From: Kangiellaceae bacterium | GTDB taxonomy: Bacteria > Pseudomonadota > Gammaproteobacteria > Enterobacterales > Kangiellaceae | Assembly: GCA_013373015.1 (NCBI GenBank) | Contig: JABXIQ010000007.1 | Coordinates: 104,952 to 168,951 of the forward strand | Length of the DNA: 64,000 bases | Direction of reading: 5' to 3' | Shown: in pieces, positions 55,689 to 64,000 of the stretch | How positions within the stretch are numbered: position 1 is the first letter of the stretch | How the letters are laid out: the number at the start of each line of letters is the position of its first letter | Notes under the pieces: generated by a model | The model's input: only the letters and a program-made list of their open reading frames with translations | The model's database searches: none | What the model was told of the DNA's origin: nothing | Program-made: the position numbers and the translations under genes

Positions 55689-55714
55689 TGGATTCCCGCG
55701 AAAGCGGGAGTCCA
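55689..55714. repeat. Palindromic GC-rich element at convergent gene ends
   Basis: TGGATTCCCGC / GCGGGAGTCCA, 11-base arms with one G:T mismatch and a GAAA loop. Begins one base after the lipoprotein stop and lies before the murJ stop. It resembles dispersed 'CCCGC...GCGGG' elements and may also terminate transcription from both sides. GC content stands out. Confidence 0.55.
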
Positions 55715-55724
55715 TGAAATATAA

Positions 55725-57263
55725 TTATCTGCTAATCCTAAAGTCCCTTGGTCTTAGCCCCATAAGCACCAGCAAAACACCGTAAACCACAATGGTGGCG
55801 CCAATAATTGCTGAAATCATGCCAATGGCTTCAAAGCGCGTCCATGATTGCCACTGCTCAATGCTAAAGTCGAAATACCATAAACCCGCTAACAACACTC
55901 CTGTTGCGATTATTAATTTTGCAATCCAAATCCAACTTTTCTTGGAGATTTTAAGATGGTCATGTTTGTGCAAATAGCGATACAACAAAATAGCGTTGAT
56001 GAAGGCTGCAATACTGGTAGCAGCGGCTAAACCGACATGGCCAAAAGGCTTAAACAAGGCTAAATTCAGTACGATATTGCTCACTACCGAAATCACACCA
56101 ATCTTAACTGGAGTTTTGGTATCTTGGCGCGAATAAAAGCCTGTTAGAAAGACTTTAACCATCATAAAAGCAATCAGACCTAGCGAATAAGCCTGTAAGC
56201 TCTGCCCTGCTTTGAAGGAGTCTTCAGCAGTAAAAGCACCATGTTGAAAAACGGTGATCATGATCGGTTCAGCCAGCCACAATAAACCTACTGCTGCTGG
56301 GATACCAATCATCAATACCATGCGCAATCCCCAATCTAAAGTGCCTGAATAGTGTTGCATATCCTCTTTGGCAAAATACTTTGATAAAGTCGGTAATAAG
56401 ACGGTAGCTATAGCGATGCCAAATATTCCCAATGGGAACTCCAACATTCGATCAGAGTAATACAACCATGAAATGCTGCCTTCGTTTAATAGCGAGGCAA
56501 TTTGGGTATCAATCAACAGATTAATTTGACTAACAGAAGCTCCAAAAATAACAGGCAGCATCAGTTTCATAATGCGTCTTACCGCACTGTCTTTCCAAGC
56601 CCATTTTGGTTTTGTGAGATAGCCCTCTTTCCATAAAAAAGGTATCAACAGCAATAGCTGAGCAACACCTGCGATAAAAATCCCCCAAGCCAAAGCATAC
56701 ACGGGCTCACTGAAATAAGGCACAGCAAACCAAGCCATGCCGATAATTGAAACATTCAGTAAAATTGGCGCAAAGGCAGGTATGGCAAAACGGTTCAATG
56801 TGTTAAGTACCGAGCTATACATAGCGACGAGCGAGATAAAGAAAATATAAGGGAATGTGATCTTGAGTAACTCTGACGCTTGGTAAAACTTAGCAGGATC
56901 ATTGACGTAAAAACCGAAACCAAAAATCGCCATTAAGCCTTGTGAGCCTAAGACACCAATTATTGTAATGACAAATAAAAAACCGCCTAATGTACCTGAG
57001 ACTTTGCTTAACAGTTCGAGTGTTTCTTGTTTTGAGCGCTTTTCGTAGTATTCTGAAAAAACTGGCACAAAGGCTGTAGCAAAGGCGCCTTCGGCAAATA
57101 GTCTGCGTAAGAAATTAGGGATTTTTTGCGCTACAAGGAAAATATCCGATTTTCCATCAGCACCCAATAAATTGGCCAATACCACATCGCGCACCAACCC
57201 AAGAATGCGCGACATCATGGTCCAAAAACTGACGATGGTGCTTGATTTCAATAAGCTGGCCAT
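55725..57263 (-). CDS. murJ: Lipid II flippase MurJ
   Basis: 512 residues with about 14 membrane helices, MOP superfamily. KSSTIVSFWTMMSRILGLVRDVVLANLLG is the typical start, with FVPVFSEY, IDTQIASLL, and the proton/substrate-site sequence FYSRQDTKTPVKIG. It exports lipid II for peptidoglycan synthesis. ATG 57263 follows GGGGA; an in-frame TTG at 57266 adds one residue. Confidence 0.95.
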   Translation of the reverse strand: MASLLKSSTIVSFWTMMSRILGLVRDVVLANLLGADGKSDIFLVAQKIPNFLRRLFAEGAFATAFVPVFSEYYEKRSKQETLELLSKVSGTLGGFLFVITIIGVLGSQGLMAIFGFGFYVNDPAKFYQASELLKITFPYIFFISLVAMYSSVLNTLNRFAIPAFAPILLNVSIIGMAWFAVPYFSEPVYALAWGIFIAGVAQLLLLIPFLWKEGYLTKPKWAWKDSAVRRIMKLMLPVIFGASVSQINLLIDTQIASLLNEGSISWLYYSDRMLEFPLGIFGIAIATVLLPTLSKYFAKEDMQHYSGTLDWGLRMVLMIGIPAAVGLLWLAEPIMITVFQHGAFTAEDSFKAGQSLQAYSLGLIAFMMVKVFLTGFYSRQDTKTPVKIGVISVVSNIVLNLALFKPFGHVGLAAATSIAAFINAILLYRYLHKHDHLKISKKSWIWIAKLIIATGVLLAGLWYFDFSIEQWQSWTRFEAIGMISAIIGATIVVYGVLLVLMGLRPRDFRISR

Positions 57264-57488
57264 CAAATCCCCTTGTTTAATTCAAGTAATAAACCTTATA
57301 TTTCAATTGATTACAGGTTTAGAAAAACAATTCCTACTGATATAAGCAAGAAAAACACTTTCACAAAAAATCCACTGTAATTGGCGGCAAGTTTAAGGGA
57401 TAATAGCGCCGGTAACCAGTGGTCAGTGACAAAAGCCAGCAAATTGCCATAATTATGTCGATTTTACTGATTTTTGGCGGCTATAGGC

Positions 57489-57517
57489 TTGATATTAGCC
57501 TGTAAAAGCTGTATATT
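57489..57517 (+). promoter_or_regulatory. Predicted sigma-70 promoter of rpsT
   Basis: -35 TTGATA (57489-57494), 17-base spacer, -10 TATATT (57512-57517), then a GC-rich discriminator TCGCGG. That discriminator is typical of stringently controlled ribosomal promoters. The predicted start leaves about a 45-base leader to rpsT. The rest of the 300-base murJ-rpsT gap shows nothing else clear. Confidence 0.65.
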
Positions 57518-57566
57518 TCGCGGCCTTAATTTTATGTATTTTGTTTAACCTGTTTAGGAGTTCACC

Positions 57567-57827
57567 TTGGCTAACATCAAATCTGCCAAAAAACGTGCTC
57601 GTCAAGCTGAAGCTCGTCGCCAGCACAACGCAAGCCGTCGCTCAATGCTACGTAGCTACATTAAAAAAGTTGTTTATGCTATCGAAGCAGGCAACAAAGC
57701 GGAAGCACAAGCTGCTTATGACCGTGCTGTATCAGTAATTGATAAAGCTGCTAACAAAGGCCTTATCCACGGTAACAAAGCTGCTCGTCATAAGAGCCGT
57801 TTGAACGCACGTATCCAAGCTTTATAA
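57567..57827 (+). CDS. rpsT: Ribosomal protein S20, TTG start
   Basis: 86 residues: [22 protein letters not shown] is the standard S20 start. TTG at 57567 has AGGAG six bases upstream. A UUG start is also used in E. coli rpsT, where S20 represses its own translation, so this is probably conserved autoregulation. Confidence 0.97.
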   Translation: MANIKSAKKRARQAEARRQHNASRRSMLRSYIKKVVYAIEAGNKAEAQAAYDRAVSVIDKAANKGLIHGNKAARHKSRLNARIQAL

Positions 57828-57852
57828 GCCAATACGTCGTTACAAAGAATTT

Positions 57853-57888
57853 AAAAAGCCGCGACTGGTTTTAGTCGCGGCTTTTTTT
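57853..57888. terminator. Strong bidirectional terminator
   Basis: Stem AAAAAGCCGCGACT / AGTCGCGGCTTTTT (57853-57866 with 57873-57886) followed by Ts, 26 bases after rpsT. On the other strand it sits 12 bases after the YHS gene's stop and also reads into T's. Confidence 0.9.
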
Positions 57889-57899
57889 GTTTCTGAAAA

Positions 57900-58532
57900 T
57901 TATTGGCTCGCGTCTTTTGCCATTGCTCTTTGTTGGGCGTTTAAACGTTCATTGTCCTTTTGTGAGAAAATAACCAACCCAGTATTTTTTCCCTGCTGAA
58001 TCTCTTGCCACTGCTCTTCTGCATCAGCTAAACGTTTCAGCTCCCTATCCGTTTCATTATTGGTTTTACTGGCCCAATTTTTTAAACCGCTGATCTGCAT
58101 ATCTTTATATTGCCCAGCCCAAAACAAAAGTAGTTTCCCATTTACGATTTTCCAAGATTCAGGATTGGCTGGTGTTAAATTACCCGACCCAGACATCATT
58201 AAAGAACACCAACCACCATGTGCTGGCGCATACTTTTCAGGATTAGCGTTAAACGCCAATAGCTGCGCAGAATCAGTTAACCAATAAGTGACTCCATTAT
58301 AGTGAGCACTAAATTGAGGAGAGCCAGGTTCAGCCTTACCGCGCTCAAAATAAGACACGGGGCTATAACCATCAATTGCAACCCCTTGGTCATTTTGCTG
58401 CATAAGATTAACTTTCTGTTGCTCAGTTAAAGCTGTTACAGAGTCGTTATTTGTTGTCTTTTGACAAGCCAATAAAGCGCAACAAACACAGACAATTGCA
58501 CCTATTTTTACTAATGACATTATAATTTTCAT
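57900..58532 (-). CDS. YHS-domain lipoprotein
   Basis: 210 residues from ATG 58532 (GAGG five bases upstream). Lipobox ALLAC puts Cys23 as the lipid site. YHS domain about residues 53-107 (VAIDGYSPVSYFERGKAEPGSPQFSAHYNGVTYWL, EKYAPAHGGWCS). YHS domains are often metal-associated. The rest (to 210) is charged and helical. Function unknown; stands alone. Confidence 0.82.
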   Translation of the reverse strand: MKIIMSLVKIGAIVCVCCALLACQKTTNNDSVTALTEQQKVNLMQQNDQGVAIDGYSPVSYFERGKAEPGSPQFSAHYNGVTYWLTDSAQLLAFNANPEKYAPAHGGWCSLMMSGSGNLTPANPESWKIVNGKLLLFWAGQYKDMQISGLKNWASKTNNETDRELKRLADAEEQWQEIQQGKNTGLVIFSQKDNERLNAQQRAMAKDASQ

Positions 58533-58645
58533 TGATTCCTCATTATAAGTTGTTAAACCACAACTTATATGAAACACAAGAAATCATATGAATTTCAAAG
58601 GTTTGTGATGAGCGGTTACCGTCTTGTGATTAGTGGTCGTTAACT

Positions 58646-59476
58646 TTATGCCTGTTTAAGTAATTGCATCAATAAGCTGCGCTGGCGACGGCTCATTGGA
58701 ACTCGCTCACCATTCTTTAAACAGATATGATTGCCATTAATCCTTTCTACATAGCGAAGGTTTACTAAGGCACTACGGTGTGAGCGGAAAAAGTTATTAC
58801 CAAGTTTTTGCTCTAAATCTGACAAACTCGCACGGTACATAATGCTACTGTCATTAACGTACAGATGAACATAGTTACTATCAGATTCAATCCATCTTAT
58901 CGCCGCAGGCTCAATTAAACGAAAACTACCATCATTAAGCTTAATCTTAATTCTTTCGTTACTACTATTAGCTGCACGGACTTTAGAGTCGCCAGTCTTA
59001 CTTTGGTGACTAGTCAAACGCCAGGACCAAATCAAGATCACACCAACATAAATAAACAATTCGATATAAAACCATTTAAAAAACTGCTCTTTAAAAACAA
59101 AGCCGAAGGTCACTTTGTCGACCAGCTCGGCTTTAAAAATAAACCAAGATGTTGCCATTAGAGCTATATGCGCAGTAATAAAGCATAAGCCAATAGCTAG
59201 GTGAAATAACCTATGCTTACTTGAATTAATTGGCATGTAATCTATTAGACGCCCGAGTATTAATACCCAGCCACACCATGCAGCAATAATGTATAGGGCC
59301 TGCCATACAGCTATCCAAGGAAAAGGACGGCTTTGAGCAACGGTATTAGCAAATAGCCAGCTAAAAATGACTTCGGATAAGGCGAAAACAATCAAAGCTA
59401 TCCATAAAGAATGAACAACCTTGTTGTGTTGTCGGTAAAATTGTCGTGTTTGCGAGTAAAAGCTATTCAAGATCAA
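58646..59476 (-). CDS. LytTR-type membrane-bound transcription regulator
   Basis: 276 residues. Four membrane helices occupy about 22-165 (SLWIALIVFALSEVIFSWLF, LYIIAAWCGWVLILG, LAIGLCFITAHIALM, IELFIYVGVILIWSW). The LytTR DNA-binding domain is about 180-270 (WIESDSNYVHLYV, FRSHRSALVNLRYVERI, PMSRRQRSLLMQLL). There is no receiver domain, so it would act as a one-component sensor in the membrane. The start overlaps the marR gene by 14 bases and the two are probably an operon. Its signal is unknown. Confidence 0.85.
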   Translation of the reverse strand: MILNSFYSQTRQFYRQHNKVVHSLWIALIVFALSEVIFSWLFANTVAQSRPFPWIAVWQALYIIAAWCGWVLILGRLIDYMPINSSKHRLFHLAIGLCFITAHIALMATSWFIFKAELVDKVTFGFVFKEQFFKWFYIELFIYVGVILIWSWRLTSHQSKTGDSKVRAANSSNERIKIKLNDGSFRLIEPAAIRWIESDSNYVHLYVNDSSIMYRASLSDLEQKLGNNFFRSHRSALVNLRYVERINGNHICLKNGERVPMSRRQRSLLMQLLKQA

Positions 59477-59909
59477 GAATGTTTATTGCGTTTTGTATTT
59501 GCTGCATTTGGTTACTGTCTAACGATTGTAGTCGGTTTGCAATCTCCTTTACACGAAATTTACGCGCATCTTCTAGCGTTTGCTGGCTTTTTCGTGTTGC
59601 AGCAACATAAACCACGCGTTGATCGTTTTTGGAACGTGATTTAATAACATAGCCCAACTTTTCTAGGCTTTTGACGGTTCTGGTGATGGCTGGCGCTGAC
59701 ACCTGTTCCATTTCTGCCAATTGATTAATAGTTTTAGGACCAGTAAACACCAGCACTGACAAAATCGACAAGCGCTCAGGCGTTAAGCCACTTTGCGCGT
59801 CATGTTTACGGGCATCACGCAATAAATTCACTGCTAAGCTATGCAATTGATTAGCAATATCATTGCATTGATTTTGCTCCAATCCTTCAGGAATATCTAA
59901 TTTTTTCAT
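59463..59909 (-). CDS. MarR-family regulator
   Basis: 148 residues, winged helix (about 30-120): FTGPKTINQLAEMEQVSAPAITRTVKSLEKLGYVIKSRSKNDQRVVYVAAT. ATG 59909 is used; a GTG six bases upstream (59915) is an alternative. The divergent VOC gene and the palindrome between them suggest autoregulation and control of both sides, with small ligands as inducers. Overlaps the LytTR gene. Confidence 0.9.
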   Translation of the reverse strand: MKKLDIPEGLEQNQCNDIANQLHSLAVNLLRDARKHDAQSGLTPERLSILSVLVFTGPKTINQLAEMEQVSAPAITRTVKSLEKLGYVIKSRSKNDQRVVYVAATRKSQQTLEDARKFRVKEIANRLQSLDSNQMQQIQNAINILDLE

Positions 59910-59941
59910 AAGCACGCAAACAAATTGACAAAAGTAAAATA

Positions 59942-59955
59942 TTAACTATAGTTAA
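59942..59955. promoter_or_regulatory. Probable MarR operator
   Basis: Perfect 14-base palindrome TTAACTATAGTTAA, 33 bases upstream of the MarR ATG and 53 before the VOC gene. Size, symmetry and position fit a MarR dimer site that would block both divergent promoters. Confidence 0.7.
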
Positions 59956-60007
59956 GTATATTCGTATCACTCAATTTTGCAAGTTAGAATAATCTATTGA
60001 GGCTTTT

Positions 60008-60373
60008 ATGATCACTGGAATCCAACAAATTCACATAAACGTAGAAGATATTGATCGAGCGATTGATTTTTATCAAAGAATTTTAGGTTTAACCTTAGTC
60101 ATGTCGTTCCCAGAGCAGAATATGGCATTCTTTGATTGTTACGGCACACGCTTGTATCTTGGCACTAATCCAGAGTATCAATCAAACCCATTTATTTATT
60201 ATCAAACAGATAATATTGATAATGATTTCAGCACGTTAAAGCAGAACAAAGCGGAGATCATTAAAGCACCCATGATCATTCATAAAACTGAAACCCATGA
60301 AAGTTGGTTATTAGCTTTCAAAGACTCAGAGGGCAATACCTTGCACTTAATGCAAGATAAACGTATCGGATAA
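60008..60373 (+). CDS. VOC (glyoxalase/dioxygenase) superfamily protein
   Basis: 121 residues, paired beta-alpha-beta-beta-beta units: ITGIQQIHINVEDIDRAIDFYQRILGLTL, then NIDNDFSTLKQNKAEII and WLLAFKDSEGNTLHLMQ. Possible metal ligands are His9 in the first unit and a late Glu (DSEGNTLHLM, usually a ligand His/Glu). Substrate unknown; probable MarR target, so detoxification is inferred. Confidence 0.85.
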   Translation: MITGIQQIHINVEDIDRAIDFYQRILGLTLVMSFPEQNMAFFDCYGTRLYLGTNPEYQSNPFIYYQTDNIDNDFSTLKQNKAEIIKAPMIIHKTETHESWLLAFKDSEGNTLHLMQDKRIG

Positions 60374-60754
60374 ATTGATAGATAGGCAGCTAGCAAGTGA
60401 CGTTTTGACCACAATCATTCCCTTTGCCAACATTAATCGTTTATCAAAATCGTTTGTTTACAGATATTAATCACTCAATATTATTAGTACCTTTATTTAC
60501 TTTTAACCTAGTAAATAAAGATAAACACCATCTGTATTAGCAATCTTTTTTGCTCTAAAACGATTCATTTTTCGCCAGTTGCACAAATCCCTAAGATTAC
60601 ATTATGTTTTTTAGCCCCTTACCGCCTATCCGCAAAAAAAACAATAACTTATTGATTTTTTTGCATTTATTACTTTAGCTTATGATTTTATACTCTTCTC
60701 ACAATTGTTCCGCACCTTAATTGTAAATTTTTCTGACGCAGGTACGACCAGTTA
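60374..60754. other. Intergenic region, no gene seen
   Basis: About 380 AT-rich bases with no open frame of note and no recognisable RNA gene. There is no clear terminator for the VOC gene. The right end holds the promoter for the DUF1329 gene. A small RNA cannot be excluded from sequence alone. Confidence 0.4.
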
Positions 60755-60782
60755 TTGACAACACAGGTCGGATCTGTAGAAT
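60755..60782 (+). promoter_or_regulatory. Predicted sigma-70 promoter of the DUF1329 gene
   Basis: Consensus -35 TTGACA (60755-60760), a 16-base spacer and -10 TAGAAT (60777-60782). A start near 60789 leaves about 30 bases to the GTG start. This near-consensus pair suggests strong expression. Confidence 0.75.
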
Positions 60783-60818
60783 GCGCGCCTCATCCATCGT
60801 CTCAAGAGGCAGATAATC

Positions 60819-62159
60819 GTGAAAAAGCTTTATTCAATCCTTTTATCAGCAACTGTAATCATCAGTGCACCCGCTTTGGCTAAAGTTTCTCCGCAAGAAG
60901 CGGCAAAACTTGATAATGAACTTACTCCTATGGGCGCAGAGCGCTCTGGTAATGCCAACGGTTCAATTCCTGCCTGGGATGGCGGCCTTAATCGTGTACC
61001 AAAAGGCTATCAAGTTGGCGAACACCACAAAGATCCTTTTGCTGAAGAAAAACCTCTATTAGTTATTGATCAAACCAATGTTGAAAAGTACAAAGATCAC
61101 TTGTCAGCAGGCCAAGTGGCAATGATCAAACAATATCCTGACTATGTTATCAAGGTGTTTCCAACCCACCGTACAGCATCTTTCCCACAGAAAGTGTACG
61201 ACTACAGCAAGAAAAATGCGCTTAAGGCAACCTTAACTGCTGATGGTGCGGGTCTGAACAATGCTAAAGTTGGTGTTCCATTCCCTATTCCACAAAACGG
61301 TTTAGAAGCAATTTGGAATCACTTAACACGTTACCGCGGTGAATACATTACGCGTGAATATATACAAGTAACTCCACAAGAAGACGGTAGCTTTACCCCA
61401 GTTAAATTTGAGCAAGAGTCATTGCAGTACTATGTTCAAGAAAACCCGGAAAAAGACAATTTACTATTCTTGTACAAACAGCGCATTACGGCTCCTTCGC
61501 GTCTAGCAGGACAAGTATTACTTGTTCACGAAACCGCTAATCAAGTTGAAGATCCACGTCGTGCATGGCGTTACGATCCTGGCCGTCGTCGCGCACAACG
61601 TACACCAACTGTCGCCTATGATGCCCCTGCTTTGGCTTCCGATGGTTTATCAACTGTAGATAACTTTGATATGTTCAGTGGCTCTCCTGATAAGTACGAG
61701 TGGAAGATTGTGGGCAAAAAAGAAATGTTCATTCCATATAACTCATACAAGTTGCACAGTGATCAGTTGAACTACAATGACATCATCAAACCAGGTCACA
61801 TCAACCAAGATCTTGCTCGTTACGAATTACACCGTGTGTGGGTTGTAGAAGCGACCTTAAAATCAACTGAGCAAAACATCTATAGCCGTCGTACCTTCTA
61901 CTTGGACGAAGACAGTTGGCAAGCAGCACTGGTTGATCATTATGATAACCAAGGTAAGTTATGGCGCGTAGCCGAAGCTCATGCTTTGAACTACTACGAA
62001 GTGCCTGTGTTGTGGAGTACTTTAGATGTGATCCATGATTTGAATGCTAAGCGTTACATTGCTTTTGGCTTGGACAACAAAGAAAACATGTACGACTTCC
62101 AAACTCCATTGAAGTACAACCAATTTACAGCTTCAGCGTTACGCCGTGAAGGTCGTTAA
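60819..62159 (+). CDS. DUF1329 exported protein
   Basis: 446 residues with a signal peptide to about residue 21 (SAPALAKVS). The family features (LTPMGAERSGNANGSIPAWDGGL, NHLTRYRGE, RRAWRYDPGRRRAQRTPTVAYD, YELHRVWVVEATLK, RRTFYLDEDSWQAALVDHYDN) match DUF1329. These proteins have a LolA/LolB-like fold and commonly accompany RND exporters and DUF1302 proteins, but none is nearby. GTG 60819 follows AAGAGG; strong promoter upstream. Confidence 0.9.
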   Translation: MKKLYSILLSATVIISAPALAKVSPQEAAKLDNELTPMGAERSGNANGSIPAWDGGLNRVPKGYQVGEHHKDPFAEEKPLLVIDQTNVEKYKDHLSAGQVAMIKQYPDYVIKVFPTHRTASFPQKVYDYSKKNALKATLTADGAGLNNAKVGVPFPIPQNGLEAIWNHLTRYRGEYITREYIQVTPQEDGSFTPVKFEQESLQYYVQENPEKDNLLFLYKQRITAPSRLAGQVLLVHETANQVEDPRRAWRYDPGRRRAQRTPTVAYDAPALASDGLSTVDNFDMFSGSPDKYEWKIVGKKEMFIPYNSYKLHSDQLNYNDIIKPGHINQDLARYELHRVWVVEATLKSTEQNIYSRRTFYLDEDSWQAALVDHYDNQGKLWRVAEAHALNYYEVPVLWSTLDVIHDLNAKRYIAFGLDNKENMYDFQTPLKYNQFTASALRREGR

Positions 62160-62220
62160 TCGCATAAGCTAAGAGATAGCTATCCCTAACATGGATGTTC
62201 ATTTGACTGCCTATAGTCAC

Positions 62221-62246
62221 AGGCCGCTTCCCTAAGCGGCCTTTTT
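62221..62246 (+). terminator. Intrinsic terminator after the DUF1329 gene
   Basis: Nine-base-pair stem AGGCCGCTT / AAGCGGCCT (62221-62229 with 62234-62242) with a four-base loop, then a T-run to 62246. Starts 61 bases after the stop. Confidence 0.88.
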
Positions 62247-62273
62247 ATTGTAAATATAAAATCCGCATATCAT

Positions 62274-63374
62274 TTATTCTAACACCACTTGATCGCGTCC
62301 TTTACGCTTAGCCATCAACATTCTATCATCAGCTATATTAATTAAATCATGTGGATTGTCGCTTTCTCGCGGAGTTTCAACCAACCCTGCGCTCAATTTC
62401 AATTTAAGATTTAAGTTATCTTCAACCTCAAACCCATGTCGCAATTCAAAGCGTATATCGTTAATAATTTCCAACGCTTGCTGTTTATTGGTATTTTTCC
62501 ACATCATGACAAACTCTTCACCGCCCCAACGCGCGACATGAGAACGCTCAGCGTGTTTACGCAACACATCAGCCGTTTTTTGTAACGCCAAATCGCCTGT
62601 GGCATGGCCATAACGATCATTAATCGACTTAAAATGATCCATATCCAAAAAGGCCAAAGTAATCGGTTGCTCATGAATCGACGAGTCTTTTAATAAACTA
62701 CTGAATTTATACTCGAAATAAGCTCGATTTTTTAAGCCGGTTAAACTATCGGTTCCCGAATAAATCACTAAACGACGACTGCGTATCACAAAACCCACTG
62801 ATACAGCCGTAATGGCAACTAAAATCAAAATTCTGGCAATTTGTACTGGCCAATAGAACGAACCGTATGATTCAGAAAAAACACCCTCCTGAGTGAGCTG
62901 CCAGCGGTAAGCAATAAATACCGTTAACAGAAAATATTGCACAATACAGATAACCCCAGCAAATGCAGTAATACGATAATTAAGCCTCAAAGTGCTAATA
63001 AAAATCATCACACCATAGAATTGCCAAATGATCATACTATTGGTCGCCACCAAAGGTTTACCAAACAGTGCAAACAACAGCAGAATAATTGAAACGGATG
63101 AAATGTCGAAAAAGGTGGCATACCAAGCCAACTTAGGCCAACGCACTTTTTCTAAAGTCAAAATATAGACAAGGACGGCGAATGCAATAGCTACCAATGA
63201 AGCAAAAGCCGTTATCACAAGCTCAGGGCGGGAATCTTCGGTTAATAAGTATATGGCGATGGGAATAATGCCAATAACCGAATAAATAAGTAATCGGAAC
63301 AAAGCAATTAGACGCTCACCACTATCGGAAGCGTCTAATAAAAGATTTTCTTGATATTGCTTTCTAACTGCCAA
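62274..63374 (-). CDS. Membrane diguanylate cyclase (GGDEF), TTG start
   Basis: 366 residues. Six or so membrane helices (about 25-195) precede a GGDEF domain (about 205-366: TDSLTGLKNRAYFEYKF, FLDMDHFKSINDRYGHATGD, ARWGGEEFVMMW). GGEEF is intact, so it should make c-di-GMP. The inhibitory I-site RxxD is absent (ERSHVAR), so feedback control is not expected. The TTG at 63374 has AAGGAG five bases upstream. The open frame extends ten codons further to another TTG without a site. Confidence 0.88.
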   Translation of the reverse strand: MAVRKQYQENLLLDASDSGERLIALFRLLIYSVIGIIPIAIYLLTEDSRPELVITAFASLVAIAFAVLVYILTLEKVRWPKLAWYATFFDISSVSIILLLFALFGKPLVATNSMIIWQFYGVMIFISTLRLNYRITAFAGVICIVQYFLLTVFIAYRWQLTQEGVFSESYGSFYWPVQIARILILVAITAVSVGFVIRSRRLVIYSGTDSLTGLKNRAYFEYKFSSLLKDSSIHEQPITLAFLDMDHFKSINDRYGHATGDLALQKTADVLRKHAERSHVARWGGEEFVMMWKNTNKQQALEIINDIRFELRHGFEVEDNLNLKLKLSAGLVETPRESDNPHDLINIADDRMLMAKRKGRDQVVLE

Positions 63375-63486
63375 GCATGCTCCTTTGCTTAACTGTATAA
63401 TCAACCTGCTTTTGGAAAAAAGCTCTAACCTATTGTTATTCTTAATAACTTTGGTTAGATTTGCAACATATTTCTAATTAGAATCG

Positions 63487-64000
63487 CTATTTATCATCTT
63501 CCAACACAAAATTAGGATCAATATCATCCAATGTTAGATCATCCCAATCATCATCATCCCAATCGTCTTCTTCGGGCTCATCAGACTCACCCACTTTTGG
63601 CCAGTGGAATTCTTGGGTTTGTTCTTCAGTTTCAAAATTACGGATCTGAGGATTCTCAATTAAGTATTCCATGATCTCATTACAGATCAACTGAGTTCCT
63701 TCTTTTTTCACCGCAGACATACGAAACACTGGGCCATCCCATTCCAAGCGCTCAATAAAGCCTTTGATAAGCTCATCAGCTTCATCTTCAAGCATCAAGT
63801 CGGTTTTATTAAAGACTAACCACACAGGTTTATCTTTTAAGGAAATATCTTTGCTTTCACTGTACTTATAAAGCTCATTCATAATGCCATGAAAGTTCTC
63901 AACCGGATCCGATTGGTCGTATGGCATTAAATCCACAATATGCAGCAAAATACGTGTACGCGCTAAATGGCGTAAGAAACGAATACCAAGACCAGCACCT
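63487..64000 (-). CDS. obgE: GTPase Obg/CgtA, 3' part (cut by window edge)
   Basis: The last 170 residues of Obg. GAGLGIRFLRHLARTRILLHIVDLM matches the region after switch II; NKTD is the G4 motif and MSAVKK the G5 motif. The acidic C-terminal tail (EEDDWDDDDWDDLTLDDIDPNF) is typical of gamma Obg. Obg acts in ribosome assembly and the stringent response. The N-terminal Obg fold lies off the right edge. Confidence 0.93.
   Translation of the reverse strand, partial: GAGLGIRFLRHLARTRILLHIVDLMPYDQSDPVENFHGIMNELYKYSESKDISLKDKPVWLVFNKTDLMLEDEADELIKGFIERLEWDGPVFRMSAVKKEGTQLICNEIMEYLIENPQIRNFETEEQTQEFHWPKVGESDEPEEDDWDDDDWDDLTLDDIDPNFVLEDDK

Noticed and set aside
60374..60818. A tRNA, small RNA or short gene in the 445-base gap before the DUF1329 gene.
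   Set aside because: No cloverleaf, no convincing frame, and only an AT-rich stretch plus a promoter is visible.

Overview
The window is a stretch of a Gammaproteobacterial chromosome with an AT-rich base composition. The class is supported by gene order: dapA-bamC next to bcp, perM, bepA and a yfgD-type gene as in enterobacteria, and rpsT/murJ/ribF/ileS/lspA/fkpB/ispH followed by a minor-pilin cluster as in Pseudomonas. The Lol/Bam-type envelope genes, many lipoproteins, type IV pili and low GC suggest a free-living, probably marine bacterium. A Kangiellaceae-like lineage is a guess only. Almost every base is coding, with no rRNA, tRNA, CRISPR array, insertion sequence or prophage seen.

Layout. 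1-3 kb: start of cysJ (sulfite reductase flavoprotein, cut by the window edge), a lipoprotein methyltransferase and nadA. 3-9.3 kb: a prolyl-oligopeptidase-fold lipoprotein lacking its catalytic triad, a saccharopine dehydrogenase-like enzyme, an M14 carboxypeptidase, and an unusual periplasmic protein joining a chalcone-isomerase-like domain to a TonB-like C-terminus. 9.6-12.5 kb: an RstAB-like two-component system and a WalJ-like metallo-hydrolase. 12.5-24.8 kb: bamC, dapA, bcp, a PIN-PhoH ATPase, perM, bepA, a TlpA-like thioredoxin, an unknown 525-residue protein, YihY, a YfgD-type reductase, wrbA and a DUF2069 protein.

24.9-35.6 kb is the highlight. Ten tightly packed genes on the minus strand run DAHP synthase-trpE-trpG-trpD-trpCF-trpB-trpA-yfcL-aroA-aroC. 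The 430-base leader in front holds two complete trp attenuators in tandem. Each has its own short leader peptide rich in consecutive Trp codons (WWWH, and WWWHW), an antiterminator segment and a U-tailed terminator. Both peptides are too short for ordinary gene calling. The two units share sequence and look like an internal duplication, and their hairpin arms are complementary to each other across units, so the two switches may be coupled.

35.6-48.2 kb: an orphan ParA-like ATPase and two successive type IV minor-pilin/PilY1 operons (fimT-pilV-pilW-pilX-pilY1 and pilV-pilW-pilX-pilY1-fimU-like-pilE), which look like diverged paralogous sets. 48.3-54 kb: ispH-fkpB-lspA-ileS-ribF housekeeping run. 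54.3-57.9 kb: a crotonase, a lipoprotein, murJ and rpsT (UUG start). 57.9-64 kb: a YHS-domain lipoprotein, a LytTR membrane regulator coupled to a MarR regulator with a clear palindromic operator, a VOC protein, a DUF1329 protein, a membrane diguanylate cyclase and the 3' part of obgE.
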